DNA of 64,000 nt from Paraburkholderia franconis. GTDB taxonomy: Bacteria > Pseudomonadota > Gammaproteobacteria > Burkholderiales > Burkholderiaceae. Below, one piece after another: positions 8,180 through 16,494 of this stretch (its first letter is position 1; each line of letters opens with the position of its first letter). Location: the NCBI RefSeq assembly GCF_009362735.1, contig NZ_WHNP01000015.1, positions 1-64,000 on the forward strand, written 5' to 3'. A program made the position numbers and the translations under genes. The notes beneath the pieces are model-generated. The model did no database searches, was not told where the DNA came from, and saw nothing but the letters and a program-made list of their open reading frames with translations.

Positions 8180-10342
8180 ATGTTGAAAACTACCATGGAC
8201 CTGGTCGGTTACAGCGATCGACTCTCGGCCGTATCCGGCGAATCCATCGCCTTCAAGGTATCCAGCCGCCTGGAGTCTCCCTTCACGGCGCGACTTGTTC
8301 GAGTGATCCATGCAGACGTCAATCCTGCGGGGCCTGGCTTGCGTATGGTTGACCTGGGCCACATCTATTCGACCAACGCACCATCGGTCGAGCAGTTGAT
8401 TCATCGAGGTTCCTGGATTCATGTACCTGGCGTACCGTGGCCTAACCCTGACAATGACTGGTCAATTTCTGTCCGGGTGTTGCCGACGTTAGCAAAGAAC
8501 GGCTCACAGTGCATTATGTCGCAGTGGGACTCGAACAAGGCACAAGGATGGCAGATTGGTATCGATGGCGAGGGGGCCACTGCAACTTGGTCCAACGACA
8601 GTGGTTCAACTGTGAATCTGCGCGCGAATTGCCCGGTCGGAGCCCGATGGTCGGGTATTTCCCTCTGTTTCGACGCCAGGACGCGAAAGCTGAAGCTGTC
8701 TTTTACGCCGATTGATTCGCGCTACATCGGCTCGGAAGCAGATGCAACCGTGCCTACCGGTGGTTGGAGCGCTCCCGCGCCTGCCGTTGCAATCGCGGCT
8801 CTCTCCGCCGATGCGCCAACGCTCCATTTCAATGGGCGTATCGAAGCACCGCGAATCCACGCTGGTTCGAGCGTGATCGCAGCATGGGATTTCGCGCTTG
8901 GAATTGATACGGGAGACGTATTTGACTGCGGTCCGGGTGCCCGTCACGGCCGAATCGTTAATCTTCCTACGCGCGCAGTTCGCTCCTCGAATTGGACCGG
9001 CCGCGAGTTCAGTTGGCGTGCTGCGCCGGATGAGTATGCGGCGATTCATTTTCATCAAGAAGATATTCACGACGTCAATTGGGAAACGTCCTTTACCTTC
9101 ACTGTTCCTGACGACCTTCCTTCCGGTTCTTACGCGATGGCACTTGCAGACGACCGGGGAGTTGATCGCGACTGGCTACCGTTCTGGGTGAGCGCACGTC
9201 CCGGACGGCCGGGCCACGAACTCGCGATCGTCATACCGACGTACACCTATCAGGCTTACGCAAACTTTGCGCGCGGTAACTTTGATGAAGATTTCCGCGC
9301 CAAGGTGACTGCGTGGCAAGCATATCCACATAATCCGGACGATCATCCGGAAGTTGGGTTATCAACCTACAACCTGCACGCTGACGGCAGCGGCGTCGCC
9401 TTTTCTACCCGTCTGCGGCCAATGCTGACGATGCGCCCTGGTTTCGTGACATTCAATGAACCACGCGGATCAGGCTGTCGCCACTACATTGCAGATCACT
9501 ATCTGCTGGACTGGCTCGAACACGAGGGTATCGGGTTTGACATCGTGACGGACGACGACCTCGAGCGTCACGGTCAGGCTATGCTCGAACCTTATCGCGC
9601 GGTCCTCACAGGCACCCATCCTGAGTACCACACTGAACGCACACTCGACGCCATCGAGGGATACCTGAAGCAGGGAGGCAATCTTGCCTATCTTGGGGGC
9701 AACGGGTTCTACTGGAAAATTGCCCTATCCGAACTGTTTCCCGGCGCGCTTGAGCTACGCCGTGGCAACAACGGGATCCGGAACTGGACCAGTTTGCCGG
9801 GCGAACTCCATAACGCATTCGATGGTCGACTGGGAGGCCTTTGGCGTGACAGCGGCCGACCTCCGCAGCGGCTGGTTGGTATTGGATTCTCGGCGCAGGG
9901 GCCTTTCGAAGGCTCGTACTATCGCGTTCACGATCACGCGCGTGAACAGCCTGGAGGCTGGCTGCTTGATGGCGTTCCTTCGGGAATCATCGGGGATTAC
10001 GGACTCTCGGGGGGCGGTGCAGCAGGGTTTGAACTCGACTCGACTTCAACCATTGCGGGTTCGCCAGAGCAATACACTCTCCTCGCGACATCCGAAGGGC
10101 ATTCATCGGCATTCGGTGCCGCGCTCGACGCACTCACTGCGCATGACGAGTCGCTCGATCACGGCCCACTTGCGTCGTTGATCAAGGCCGAGATGATCTG
10201 GTACGAGACAGGTTGGGGAGGATCCGTCTTTTCGGTGGGGTCGATAACCTGGTGCGGCAGCCTTTCACACAACAGGTACTGCAACGACGTTGCAAAGATC
10301 ATGAAGAACTACGCGATGCGCATGACGCGGCGCGACGCATAG
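8180..10342 (+). CDS. N,N-dimethylformamidase large-subunit-like protein
   Basis: 720 residues. Roughly residues 70-260 form a LamG/concanavalin-like beta-rich region and residues 340-700 a domain like the C-terminal part of the dimethylformamidase large subunit. Conserved-looking tyrosines occur in PTYTYQAYANF (Tyr355, 357, 360) and in GTHPEYHTERTLDAIEGYL (Tyr483), then GGNLAYLGGNGFYW. In dimethylformamidase a mononuclear iron is held by two Tyr and one Glu, so Tyr360/Tyr483 are candidate ligands by analogy. No gene for the small subunit is next to it. The substrate is probably an N-substituted amide or formamide made or imported by this operon; that is inference. An ATG with AAAGGAG upstream supports the start. 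Confidence 0.75.
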   Translation: MLKTTMDLVGYSDRLSAVSGESIAFKVSSRLESPFTARLVRVIHADVNPAGPGLRMVDLGHIYSTNAPSVEQLIHRGSWIHVPGVPWPNPDNDWSISVRVLPTLAKNGSQCIMSQWDSNKAQGWQIGIDGEGATATWSNDSGSTVNLRANCPVGARWSGISLCFDARTRKLKLSFTPIDSRYIGSEADATVPTGGWSAPAPAVAIAALSADAPTLHFNGRIEAPRIHAGSSVIAAWDFALGIDTGDVFDCGPGARHGRIVNLPTRAVRSSNWTGREFSWRAAPDEYAAIHFHQEDIHDVNWETSFTFTVPDDLPSGSYAMALADDRGVDRDWLPFWVSARPGRPGHELAIVIPTYTYQAYANFARGNFDEDFRAKVTAWQAYPHNPDDHPEVGLSTYNLHADGSGVAFSTRLRPMLTMRPGFVTFNEPRGSGCRHYIADHYLLDWLEHEGIGFDIVTDDDLERHGQAMLEPYRAVLTGTHPEYHTERTLDAIEGYLKQGGNLAYLGGNGFYWKIALSELFPGALELRRGNNGIRNWTSLPGELHNAFDGRLGGLWRDSGRPPQRLVGIGFSAQGPFEGSYYRVHDHAREQPGGWLLDGVPSGIIGDYGLSGGGAAGFELDSTSTIAGSPEQYTLLATSEGHSSAFGAALDALTAHDESLDHGPLASLIKAEMIWYETGWGGSVFSVGSITWCGSLSHNRYCNDVAKIMKNYAMRMTRRDA

Positions 10343-10538
10343 TCCCGGAAGTTTCAGCGGGCGACCGCATCCATCCGGGGATGGCCGCACGACCTCATTC
10401 CACCACAGGCTTCCGGCTCAAATGCCGGTAGCTGCTGCTGAGGCCTGGTTCCAATTCGTGGCATTGCCCACAAAGGATCCACTGCGTTGCTGCGGAACAG
10501 TCGCTCGACTAATCGTCTTTTCGCTATTAGAGGCAAGC

Positions 10539-11486
10539 ATGTCAGACAAGCCAATGCATACGGGACCTACCATCATCACCGCTGCAGTCACGGGATCTAT
10601 CCATACACCGTCACTTTCACCATATCTGCCATACAAGGTCGAGGACATTGCTGCGCATGCTATTCAGGCTGCGGAAGCTGGCGCGGCCATCATCCATCTT
10701 CATGTCAGGGATCCCCTGAATGGTCAGCCGTCATCGAGCCCCGATCTTTTCCGCAGTGTCGTCGAGCAAATAGCGTCAGCCACCGACGCTGTCATCAACG
10801 TGACGACTGGAGGCAGTTCGTCCATGTCGATCGATGAACGCCTCGCCGCACCGCTCCAGCTTAATCCGGAGATGTGCTCGTTGAACATGGGGTCAATGAA
10901 TTTTGGCATGTTCCCGCTGGCCGAGCGTCGCAACGAGTGGCAATTCGATTGGGAAAAGCCGTTCCTTGAAGCGTCACGACAGACAATATTCAAGAACACA
11001 TTCGCTGATATTGAGGAGATCCTGTCCGTCATTGGCACTCAGCGAGGAGCTCGCTTTGAGCTTGAATGTTATGACGTCGGGCATATTCAAACTGTCGCGC
11101 ATTACCGGTCCCGCGGGCTGCTAACCGGTCCGATCTTCCTGCAGTTTGTGCTCGGCATTCTCGGCGGAATTGATGCTGCACCGGAACAACTGCTCCATAT
11201 GAAGCAAACTGCGGATCGACTTCTTGGGCGAGACTACGAATTCTCGGTACTTGCCGGCGGTCGGCACCAGATACCGCTTGGAACGATGGGCGTGCTACTC
11301 GGGGGCAATGTTCGTGTAGGGTTAGAGGACAGCCTGACAATAGGCCGCGGCAAACTTGCGCAAAGTAGTGCTGAGCAAGTGTCCAAGATTCGACGCATCA
11401 TCGAAGAACTCGGTAAGGAAGTAGCTACCCCGGACCAGGTTCGAGCGCGACTGGAGCTCAAGGGCAGAGGTCACGTAAGTTTTTGA
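10539..11486 (+). CDS. BKACE-family beta-keto acid cleavage enzyme (Kce-like)
   Basis: 315 residues from the ATG at 10539, preceded by GAGGC; the frame extends to 10422 without similarity. The family core is clear: IITAAVTGSIHTPSLSPYLP, then the Zn-binding HLHVRD (His53, His55), NVTTGGSS, and GGRHQIPLGTMGVLLGGNVR near the C-terminus. BKACEs condense a beta-keto acid with acetyl-CoA to acetoacetate plus a CoA ester (lysine fermentation, carnitine catabolism and others). Here it would take a beta-keto acid made by the class III aminotransferase. It is the last gene of the operon. Confidence 0.88.
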   Translation: MSDKPMHTGPTIITAAVTGSIHTPSLSPYLPYKVEDIAAHAIQAAEAGAAIIHLHVRDPLNGQPSSSPDLFRSVVEQIASATDAVINVTTGGSSSMSIDERLAAPLQLNPEMCSLNMGSMNFGMFPLAERRNEWQFDWEKPFLEASRQTIFKNTFADIEEILSVIGTQRGARFELECYDVGHIQTVAHYRSRGLLTGPIFLQFVLGILGGIDAAPEQLLHMKQTADRLLGRDYEFSVLAGGRHQIPLGTMGVLLGGNVRVGLEDSLTIGRGKLAQSSAEQVSKIRRIIEELGKEVATPDQVRARLELKGRGHVSF

Positions 11487-11671
11487 GCGTCTACGATCGC
11501 AAGGTGCGCAACGACATGGCCCCGGCCCGGCTGGCCGAGGCCATGCGCGAATCCTCCACAAACTGGACCGGAGCCGCTACAAGGTCAACAAGGTCGGTAA
11601 GCGATAGCGCTCGCCAACCGACCAAGCACCGTAAGGTCCCGCAGCGCCTGTGCAACAGGGTTGGCTGCTTC

Positions 11672-12562
11672 TCAACGGGTTGCCTTGGCTTTCTGCCGCT
11701 TTACGGGCGGTTCATCATGTGCTCCGCCGTTACGCCTTTCACGCCTGCTTTCGATGGACTCCGCCATTCCAAGAAGATGGCGATGCATCAACGAATGCAC
11801 ATGCTCAACATCCCCACGGCGGAACATTTCAATCAATTCCTCGTGTTCCCTGATCACCTTCAGCGACGAATCCTCGTCGTCGAACGTGAGCAGGTCTTCA
11901 ATCATCTCCCTTTCCGCCCTGCACAGGAACAAGCCGACGAATCGAAGCAACGGATTGGGACAATTTCTGGCTATGATTTCGTGGAAATCTATTTCCGCGT
12001 TCTTATGTCCGCGTCGGTCGAGTTCACCCCTGAGTCCCGCACGGCAGAGTTCGACCGTATTCTCGAGGGACTGCAGGACGTCCGGTGTCACAGATTCGCA
12101 CGACGAACGCGCAATTTCAGGTTCGATACTTTCCCGGGCATCGTAAATGTGTTGCCATGTGAGATTGCGGAAATAGAGATAAGTTTGCAGTCCCTGTAAT
12201 ACGGTGTCCGTGGGTATATCCGCAAGACTGACGCCGCCGTTTTTCCCGGGCGTAACTTCGACGAGGCCGTGACTTTCCAGAATCGCGAGCGCTTCCCGTA
12301 CCGTGGCTCTTGCCGAGCCGTAAGTCGCCATCAGGTCTTTCTCGCTCGGCAGCCGATCGCCTGGACTCAGATTATCGCGGATAATCATTGCCCTGATGTC
12401 CTCTGCGATGTAACGCGCCTGTCGCATCGCAGTCCGCCCCGATCTTGCAGTAATACTTTTGGGCAGGACGACGCGGGACTGCTCCGTGGTTGCCGAGCGT
12501 GAGGCCGACTGGGCCAGGCTTGCCGAGGAGCGTGTTGTAGTTCGTCTAATCATCTTTGACAT
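11672..12562 (-). CDS. GntR-family transcriptional regulator, FadR/FCD subgroup
   Basis: 296 residues. An unstructured basic N-terminus of about 45 residues precedes a GntR winged helix (LSPGDRLPSEKDLMATYGSA, RATVREALAILESHGLVEVT) and an all-helical FCD ligand domain (residues about 120-265) with the Asp/His metal pattern typical of acid-responsive regulators (IDFHEIIA, HEELIEMFRRGD, HRHLLGM). It is convergent to the catabolic operon, ending 185 bp from it. It is the best candidate to bind the AATCATTATAATSATT palindromes and to sense an organic acid intermediate, but no direct evidence links them. Confidence 0.9.
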   Translation of the reverse strand: MSKMIRRTTTRSSASLAQSASRSATTEQSRVVLPKSITARSGRTAMRQARYIAEDIRAMIIRDNLSPGDRLPSEKDLMATYGSARATVREALAILESHGLVEVTPGKNGGVSLADIPTDTVLQGLQTYLYFRNLTWQHIYDARESIEPEIARSSCESVTPDVLQSLENTVELCRAGLRGELDRRGHKNAEIDFHEIIARNCPNPLLRFVGLFLCRAEREMIEDLLTFDDEDSSLKVIREHEELIEMFRRGDVEHVHSLMHRHLLGMAESIESRRERRNGGAHDEPPVKRQKAKATR

Positions 12563-12831
12563 GTGGTGACTCTCGGACCCGAATGGTCTGGCCGCAGCTT
12601 GTGCCGCCTTGACACAGGAACAACGTATCCGAACCGGCCGTTAGGGGCGCGCGCGATAATCGCCGCGACGCCGGCGCGAGAAGGAAACGCTCGAATGACA
12701 CCAATTGTAATCTATGCAATCAAACGAACGTGCCGCTCAACAGGACGCTTGCCGCTGCCGCGATGGGGAATCCCCGGCGGACGGAAAGAGATTTCCCGGC
12801 CCTCGCGAAGCGGATGGTGCGACCAACCTGA

Positions 12832-13308
12832 TCAGTTTGGCGTCGGTGTGAGCTTTACTTCGTTCACGACAAACGTGCCGGCCGCGCTTGCAAGCAGCCG
12901 TCCAGACTCGTCGACCACCTCGGCGGCAGCGAAAGCGAGGCGGCGCCCCAACTGGGTCACCGAGCCGCTGGCCAATACGGTCGAGCCGTTAGCCTCCTGA
13001 GCTCCCAGGAAGCGAACCGACATTTCGGCGGTCGCAGATACTTGCGTGGCGCCAAGAGCCGAGTCCACAGCCAGCGCCATGGCGCAATCGAGTATCGTGG
13101 CGAGCGCGCCGCCATGCAGCTTTCCGGTGGGATTACCTGCAACCGACGATGCCGGCATCGATAACAGAACGGATCCAGAGCGCGCTTGAACGACCGAGAT
13201 CTTCAGCGTCTCGTAGATCGGAGACACCCATCCACCACGGGTCTGTAGGCGCTGTAACCATTCGGCCGTTCCTTCGTTGGATTGCCGGGTGACCATATCA
13301 AGTGTCAT
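12832..13308 (-). CDS. PaaI-type hotdog-fold acyl-CoA thioesterase
   Basis: 158 residues if started at the ATG 13308, which follows a good SD (GGAGG, 5 nt); the open frame extends 12 codons upstream. Hotdog signature: NPTGKLHGGALATILDCAMA (the PaaI HGG motif and helix), then SVRFLGAQEANGSTVLASGS and GRRLAFAAAEVVDESGRLLA. PaaI/YdiI-like enzymes hydrolyse small or aromatic acyl-CoA esters in the cytoplasm. The gene is divergent from acsA. A decayed second copy lies at 21.2 kb. Confidence 0.87.
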   Translation of the reverse strand: MTLDMVTRQSNEGTAEWLQRLQTRGGWVSPIYETLKISVVQARSGSVLLSMPASSVAGNPTGKLHGGALATILDCAMALAVDSALGATQVSATAEMSVRFLGAQEANGSTVLASGSVTQLGRRLAFAAAEVVDESGRLLASAAGTFVVNEVKLTPTPN

Positions 13309-13360
13309 ACCATCCTCCAGGTGAGCGCAAAGGGTCCGATGCACTCCAAAAAATTTGATT

Positions 13361-13391
13361 TTGGCAAATCAGAGAAATCATTATAATGTTT
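13361..13391 (+). promoter_or_regulatory. Putative sigma70 promoter with overlapping palindrome, directed towards acsA
   Basis: TTGGCA (13361-13366), a 15-bp gap and TATAAT (13382-13387) read in the plus direction. The -10 lies inside the imperfect palindrome AATCATTATAATGTTT (13376-13391). The TATAAT core is self-complementary, so it could also serve the divergent thioesterase. The arrangement is shared with 21495-21525. The acsA start is about 530 bp downstream, so part of that leader is untranslated or another promoter exists. Confidence 0.45.
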
Positions 13392-13918
13392 TACGTTGGT
13401 GATGTCGAAGGCCGCATCGGCGTCAGGCTTCAGATACGCGTCCGCACGGCGGGCAGAGTGTTGGCTTGACGAAACAAGAGAATGCTTGACTCCGATATGT
13501 TGAAGTGCGTGACGATCAGCGGACCGGGGCTGCCGCTCCCAAGGCGGCGTTAGCGATCCTCCTGGCCTGGCGAGTGCGAGCATCAGCGCCTCGCACGGGA
13601 GCCGGAGATGAATGCCAGTACGAATCCTGCATGCGAGCGCAAGCCTTCGGGATTAGTGGCGGTCTGGCCGTTCGATTGCGCGTTGGGGATTCGGGGAGGC
13701 CGGACGCCCCCTGTGACGCAATCGATGATGTTGTGAAATGCGGGAAACGCGCGGGCTTCGCTGGTTTCAGAGCTATCGGGTAGTGAGCGTGCAAGGATCT
13801 TTTTGAAGTCGCGGACCAGGTTGACGTGCTTCAGCCAGTTCGCGTCGACTATTGCACTCGAGGCGGGAAAGACAAGCCGACAGGCAATCGGGCCTTCCCA
13901 GGCGCTTTGGAGGAACCA
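13392..13918. other. Long leader/intergenic region upstream of acsA
   Basis: About 530 bp between the palindromic promoter block and acsA. Short overlapping open frames on both strands (for example 13505-13783 plus and 13516-13794 minus) show no family similarity. The last 15 bases carry a strong SD (TTGGAGGAACCA) for acsA. No terminator or RNA element was recognised. Confidence 0.4.
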
Positions 13919-15901
13919 ATGTCAACAATTGAATCTTTCTTGCAGGAACGCCGTATATTTCCGGCTGCCACGGAGGTCACATCGCAGGCCAACGTGTCCG
14001 GCATGGACGCCTACAAGGCGCTGTGCGCCGAAGCCGAACGCGATTACGAAGGCTTCTGGGCGCGCCTCGCGCGCGAAACCCTGAGCTGGCAAAAGCCCTT
14101 CACGAAGGTGCTCGACGAATCGAAGGCGCCGTTCTACACGTGGTTCGAAGAAGGCGAGCTCAATGCCTCGTACAACAGCCTCGACCGCCACGTCGAAGCG
14201 GGCAATGGCGAGTGCGTCGCGATCATCTTCGAAGCCGACGACGGCACCGTCACGAACGTCACCTACAAGGATCTGCTCTCGCGCGTGGCGCGCTTCGCCA
14301 ATGCGCTCACGAAGCGCGGCGTGAAGAAGGGCGATCGCGTGGTCATCTACATGCCGATGTCGGTCGAAGGCGTGGTCGCCATGCAGGCCTGCGCGCGCAT
14401 TGGCGCGACGCACTCGGTGGTGTTCGGCGGCTTCTCGTCGAAGTCGCTCAACGAGCGCATGGTGGACGTGGGCGCGGTCGCGCTCATCACCGCCGACGAA
14501 CAGATGCGCGGCGGCAAGGCGCTGCCGCTGAAGAGCATCGCCGACGAAGCGCTCGCCATGGGCGGCTGCGAAGCGGTGCACAGCGTGATCGTCTACCAGC
14601 GCACGGGCGGCAAGGTCGCATGGCACGAAGGCCGCGACCAGTGGATGCACGAATTTTCGGCGGCCGAGAGCGATACGTGCGCGCCGGTGCCGGTGGGCGC
14701 GGAACACCCGCTCTTCGTCCTGTACACGTCGGGCTCGACGGGCAAGCCGAAGGGCGTGCAGCACAGCACGGGCGGCTACCTCTTGTGGGCCGCGCAAACC
14801 ATGAAGTGGACCTTCGATCACAAGCCCTCGGACGTGTTCTGGTGCACGGCCGACATCGGCTGGATCACGGGCCACAGCTATATCGCCTATGGCCCGCTCA
14901 CGATCGGCGCGACCCAGGTCGTGTTCGAAGGCGTGCCCACGTACCCGAACGCCGGCCGCTTCTGGGACATGATCGCCAAACACAAGGTCACGGTGTTCTA
15001 CACCGCGCCGACGGCGATCCGCTCGCTCATCAAGATGTCCGAAGCCGACGCGAAGGTGCACCCGAAGAGCTATGACCTTTCTTCGCTGCGCATTCTCGGC
15101 ACGGTCGGCGAGCCGATCAATCCCGAAGCGTGGATGTGGTACTACGAAAACGTGGGCGGCAAGCGCTGCCCGATCGTCGACACCTGGTGGCAGACCGAAA
15201 CCGGCGGCCACATGATCACGCCGCTGCCGGGCGCGACGCCGCTCGTGCCGGGATCGTGCACGCTGCCGCTGCCGGGCATCATGGCCGCGGTCGTCGACGA
15301 AACCGGCCAGGACGTGCCGAACGGGCAGGGCGGCATTCTCGTCGTGAAGCGTCCGTGGCCCGCGATGATCCGCAACGTATGGGGCAACCCGGAGCGCTAC
15401 AAGTCGGGCTACTTCCCCGAGGAACTGGGCGGCAAGCTGTATCTGGCCGGCGACGGCAGCGTGCGCGATAAGGACACGGGCTACTTCACGATCATGGGCC
15501 GGATCGACGACGTGCTGAACGTCTCGGGCCACCGCCTCGGCACGATGGAGATCGAGTCGGCGCTGGTGGCGAACCCGCTCGTGGCCGAAGCCGCCGTGGT
15601 GGGCCGCCCCGACGACACCACCGGCGAAGCCGTGGTGGCGTTCGTGGTGCTCAAGGCCACGCGTCCGCAGGGCGACGAGGCCGTGAAGCTCGCCAACGAT
15701 CTGCGCGCGTGGGTGGGCAAGGAGATCGGGCCGATCGCCAAGCCCAGGGACATCCGCTTCGGCGAGAACCTGCCGAAAACGCGCTCGGGCAAGATCATGC
15801 GCCGTCTGCTCCGCTCGCTCGCCAAGGGCGAGGCGATCACGCAGGATGTGTCGACGCTTGAGAACCCCACGATTCTTCATCAGCTTAGCGAGGCGCAATA
15901 G
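13919..15901 (+). CDS. acsA: Acetyl-CoA synthetase (AMP-forming)
   Basis: 660 residues from the ATG preceded by GGAGG, the normal length for AcsA (a 31-codon upstream extension is not conserved). ANL-superfamily motifs are intact: the P-loop YTSGSTGKPKGVQHSTGGY, TAPTAIRSL, DTWWQTETGGHMITP, the hinge region GRIDDVLNVSGHRLG and the catalytic lysine in TRSGKIMRRLL, a known acetylation site in this family. It converts acetate, ATP and CoA to acetyl-CoA. Codon use is far more GC-biased than in neighbouring genes, as in a core-genome copy, so the gene was probably brought in from another replicon location. It may supply acetyl-CoA for the BKACE reaction. Confidence 0.97.
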   Translation: MSTIESFLQERRIFPAATEVTSQANVSGMDAYKALCAEAERDYEGFWARLARETLSWQKPFTKVLDESKAPFYTWFEEGELNASYNSLDRHVEAGNGECVAIIFEADDGTVTNVTYKDLLSRVARFANALTKRGVKKGDRVVIYMPMSVEGVVAMQACARIGATHSVVFGGFSSKSLNERMVDVGAVALITADEQMRGGKALPLKSIADEALAMGGCEAVHSVIVYQRTGGKVAWHEGRDQWMHEFSAAESDTCAPVPVGAEHPLFVLYTSGSTGKPKGVQHSTGGYLLWAAQTMKWTFDHKPSDVFWCTADIGWITGHSYIAYGPLTIGATQVVFEGVPTYPNAGRFWDMIAKHKVTVFYTAPTAIRSLIKMSEADAKVHPKSYDLSSLRILGTVGEPINPEAWMWYYENVGGKRCPIVDTWWQTETGGHMITPLPGATPLVPGSCTLPLPGIMAAVVDETGQDVPNGQGGILVVKRPWPAMIRNVWGNPERYKSGYFPEELGGKLYLAGDGSVRDKDTGYFTIMGRIDDVLNVSGHRLGTMEIESALVANPLVAEAAVVGRPDDTTGEAVVAFVVLKATRPQGDEAVKLANDLRAWVGKEIGPIAKPRDIRFGENLPKTRSGKIMRRLLRSLAKGEAITQDVSTLENPTILHQLSEAQ

Positions 15902-15967
15902 CTCAACCTGGATCGCATCCGGAACCTGAATAATGCAAGAAAACTCAGCCCGTCACGGAAACCCGCA

Positions 15968-16372
15968 ATGGCAATTGACGCAATTCTCGCAAATATGGAT
16001 GACGTCTGGTCGGCAATGGACGATAGCCCGGATACTGAAGCGGGTCGCGAACAGCGCACGGCGCTTAAACAGTTGCTTCAACGCATCAGGGATGACGGAT
16101 ATCCGCTGCTATTGATGAGCAATCTAAGCGCCGAGTATTTAAATAGTGCCATTGGCTCCGCGCTTGGACAGGACGGAGTGACGTACTTTTCCGCGATTCT
16201 TTCGTCGCGGGAATTCACTGATCGTTATGCCATTGCGCTGCATACGCTAGAGACTGCTCCCCATCGCGTCATCGCCCTGGGGAGCAGTGGCAAGGAATTG
16301 GAGGAAGCGCGGACGTTTGGCATCGCCCGGTGCATTCACCTCGATGACGCACTGAGCCAATTGCCCTTATAG
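15968..16372 (+). CDS. Small HAD-like protein, probably a remnant
   Basis: 134 residues. The part YPLLLMSNLSAEYLNSAIGS followed by ALGSSGKELEEARTFGIARC resembles the second half of a haloacid dehalogenase-type hydrolase (motif II-like Ser in MSN; the motif III/IV area). The N-terminal DxDxT nucleophile motif is absent: the protein starts with MAIDAILANMDDVWSAMDD, whose aspartates do not fit it. Either a degenerate HAD protein or a small regulatory relative. It lies 66 bp after acsA on the same strand and could be co-transcribed. Function unassigned. Confidence 0.5.
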   Translation: MAIDAILANMDDVWSAMDDSPDTEAGREQRTALKQLLQRIRDDGYPLLLMSNLSAEYLNSAIGSALGQDGVTYFSAILSSREFTDRYAIALHTLETAPHRVIALGSSGKELEEARTFGIARCIHLDDALSQLPL

Positions 16373-16494
16373 AGGGCTGGCCGAAATTCGCATTAGATGG
16401 CACCGGAACCGAGGGGCGCCGCGCAGCGAAAACCAGGCAATTACCAATCGAAGGGTGTTCGGTCCGCGCTGTGATGCGCTTGCACGGAGGGAGT

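Larger units (their letters stand above)
12750..13391. repeat. Diverged duplication, intact copy (thioesterase plus promoter block)
   Basis: This segment, carrying the thioesterase gene and the AT-rich block after its start, matches 21148-21525 over its length except for about 250 bp absent from the second copy (roughly 13005-13257). Both copies end in the same TTGRCA, 15-bp gap, TATAAT/palindrome array. The copies differ at many positions, so the duplication is old. Confidence 0.75.

Noticed and set aside
11483..12199. 238-codon plus-strand frame after the BKACE gene
   Set aside because: Most of it is antisense to the GntR/FCD regulator, whose domains are unambiguous; only the first 40 codons are free and show no clear family.
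13922..15898. 658-codon open frame on the minus strand opposite acsA, and a 350-codon frame 14023-15075
   Set aside because: Both are shadows caused by the extreme GC bias of acsA; their products are His/Arg/Ala-rich with no domain, and acsA itself is certain.
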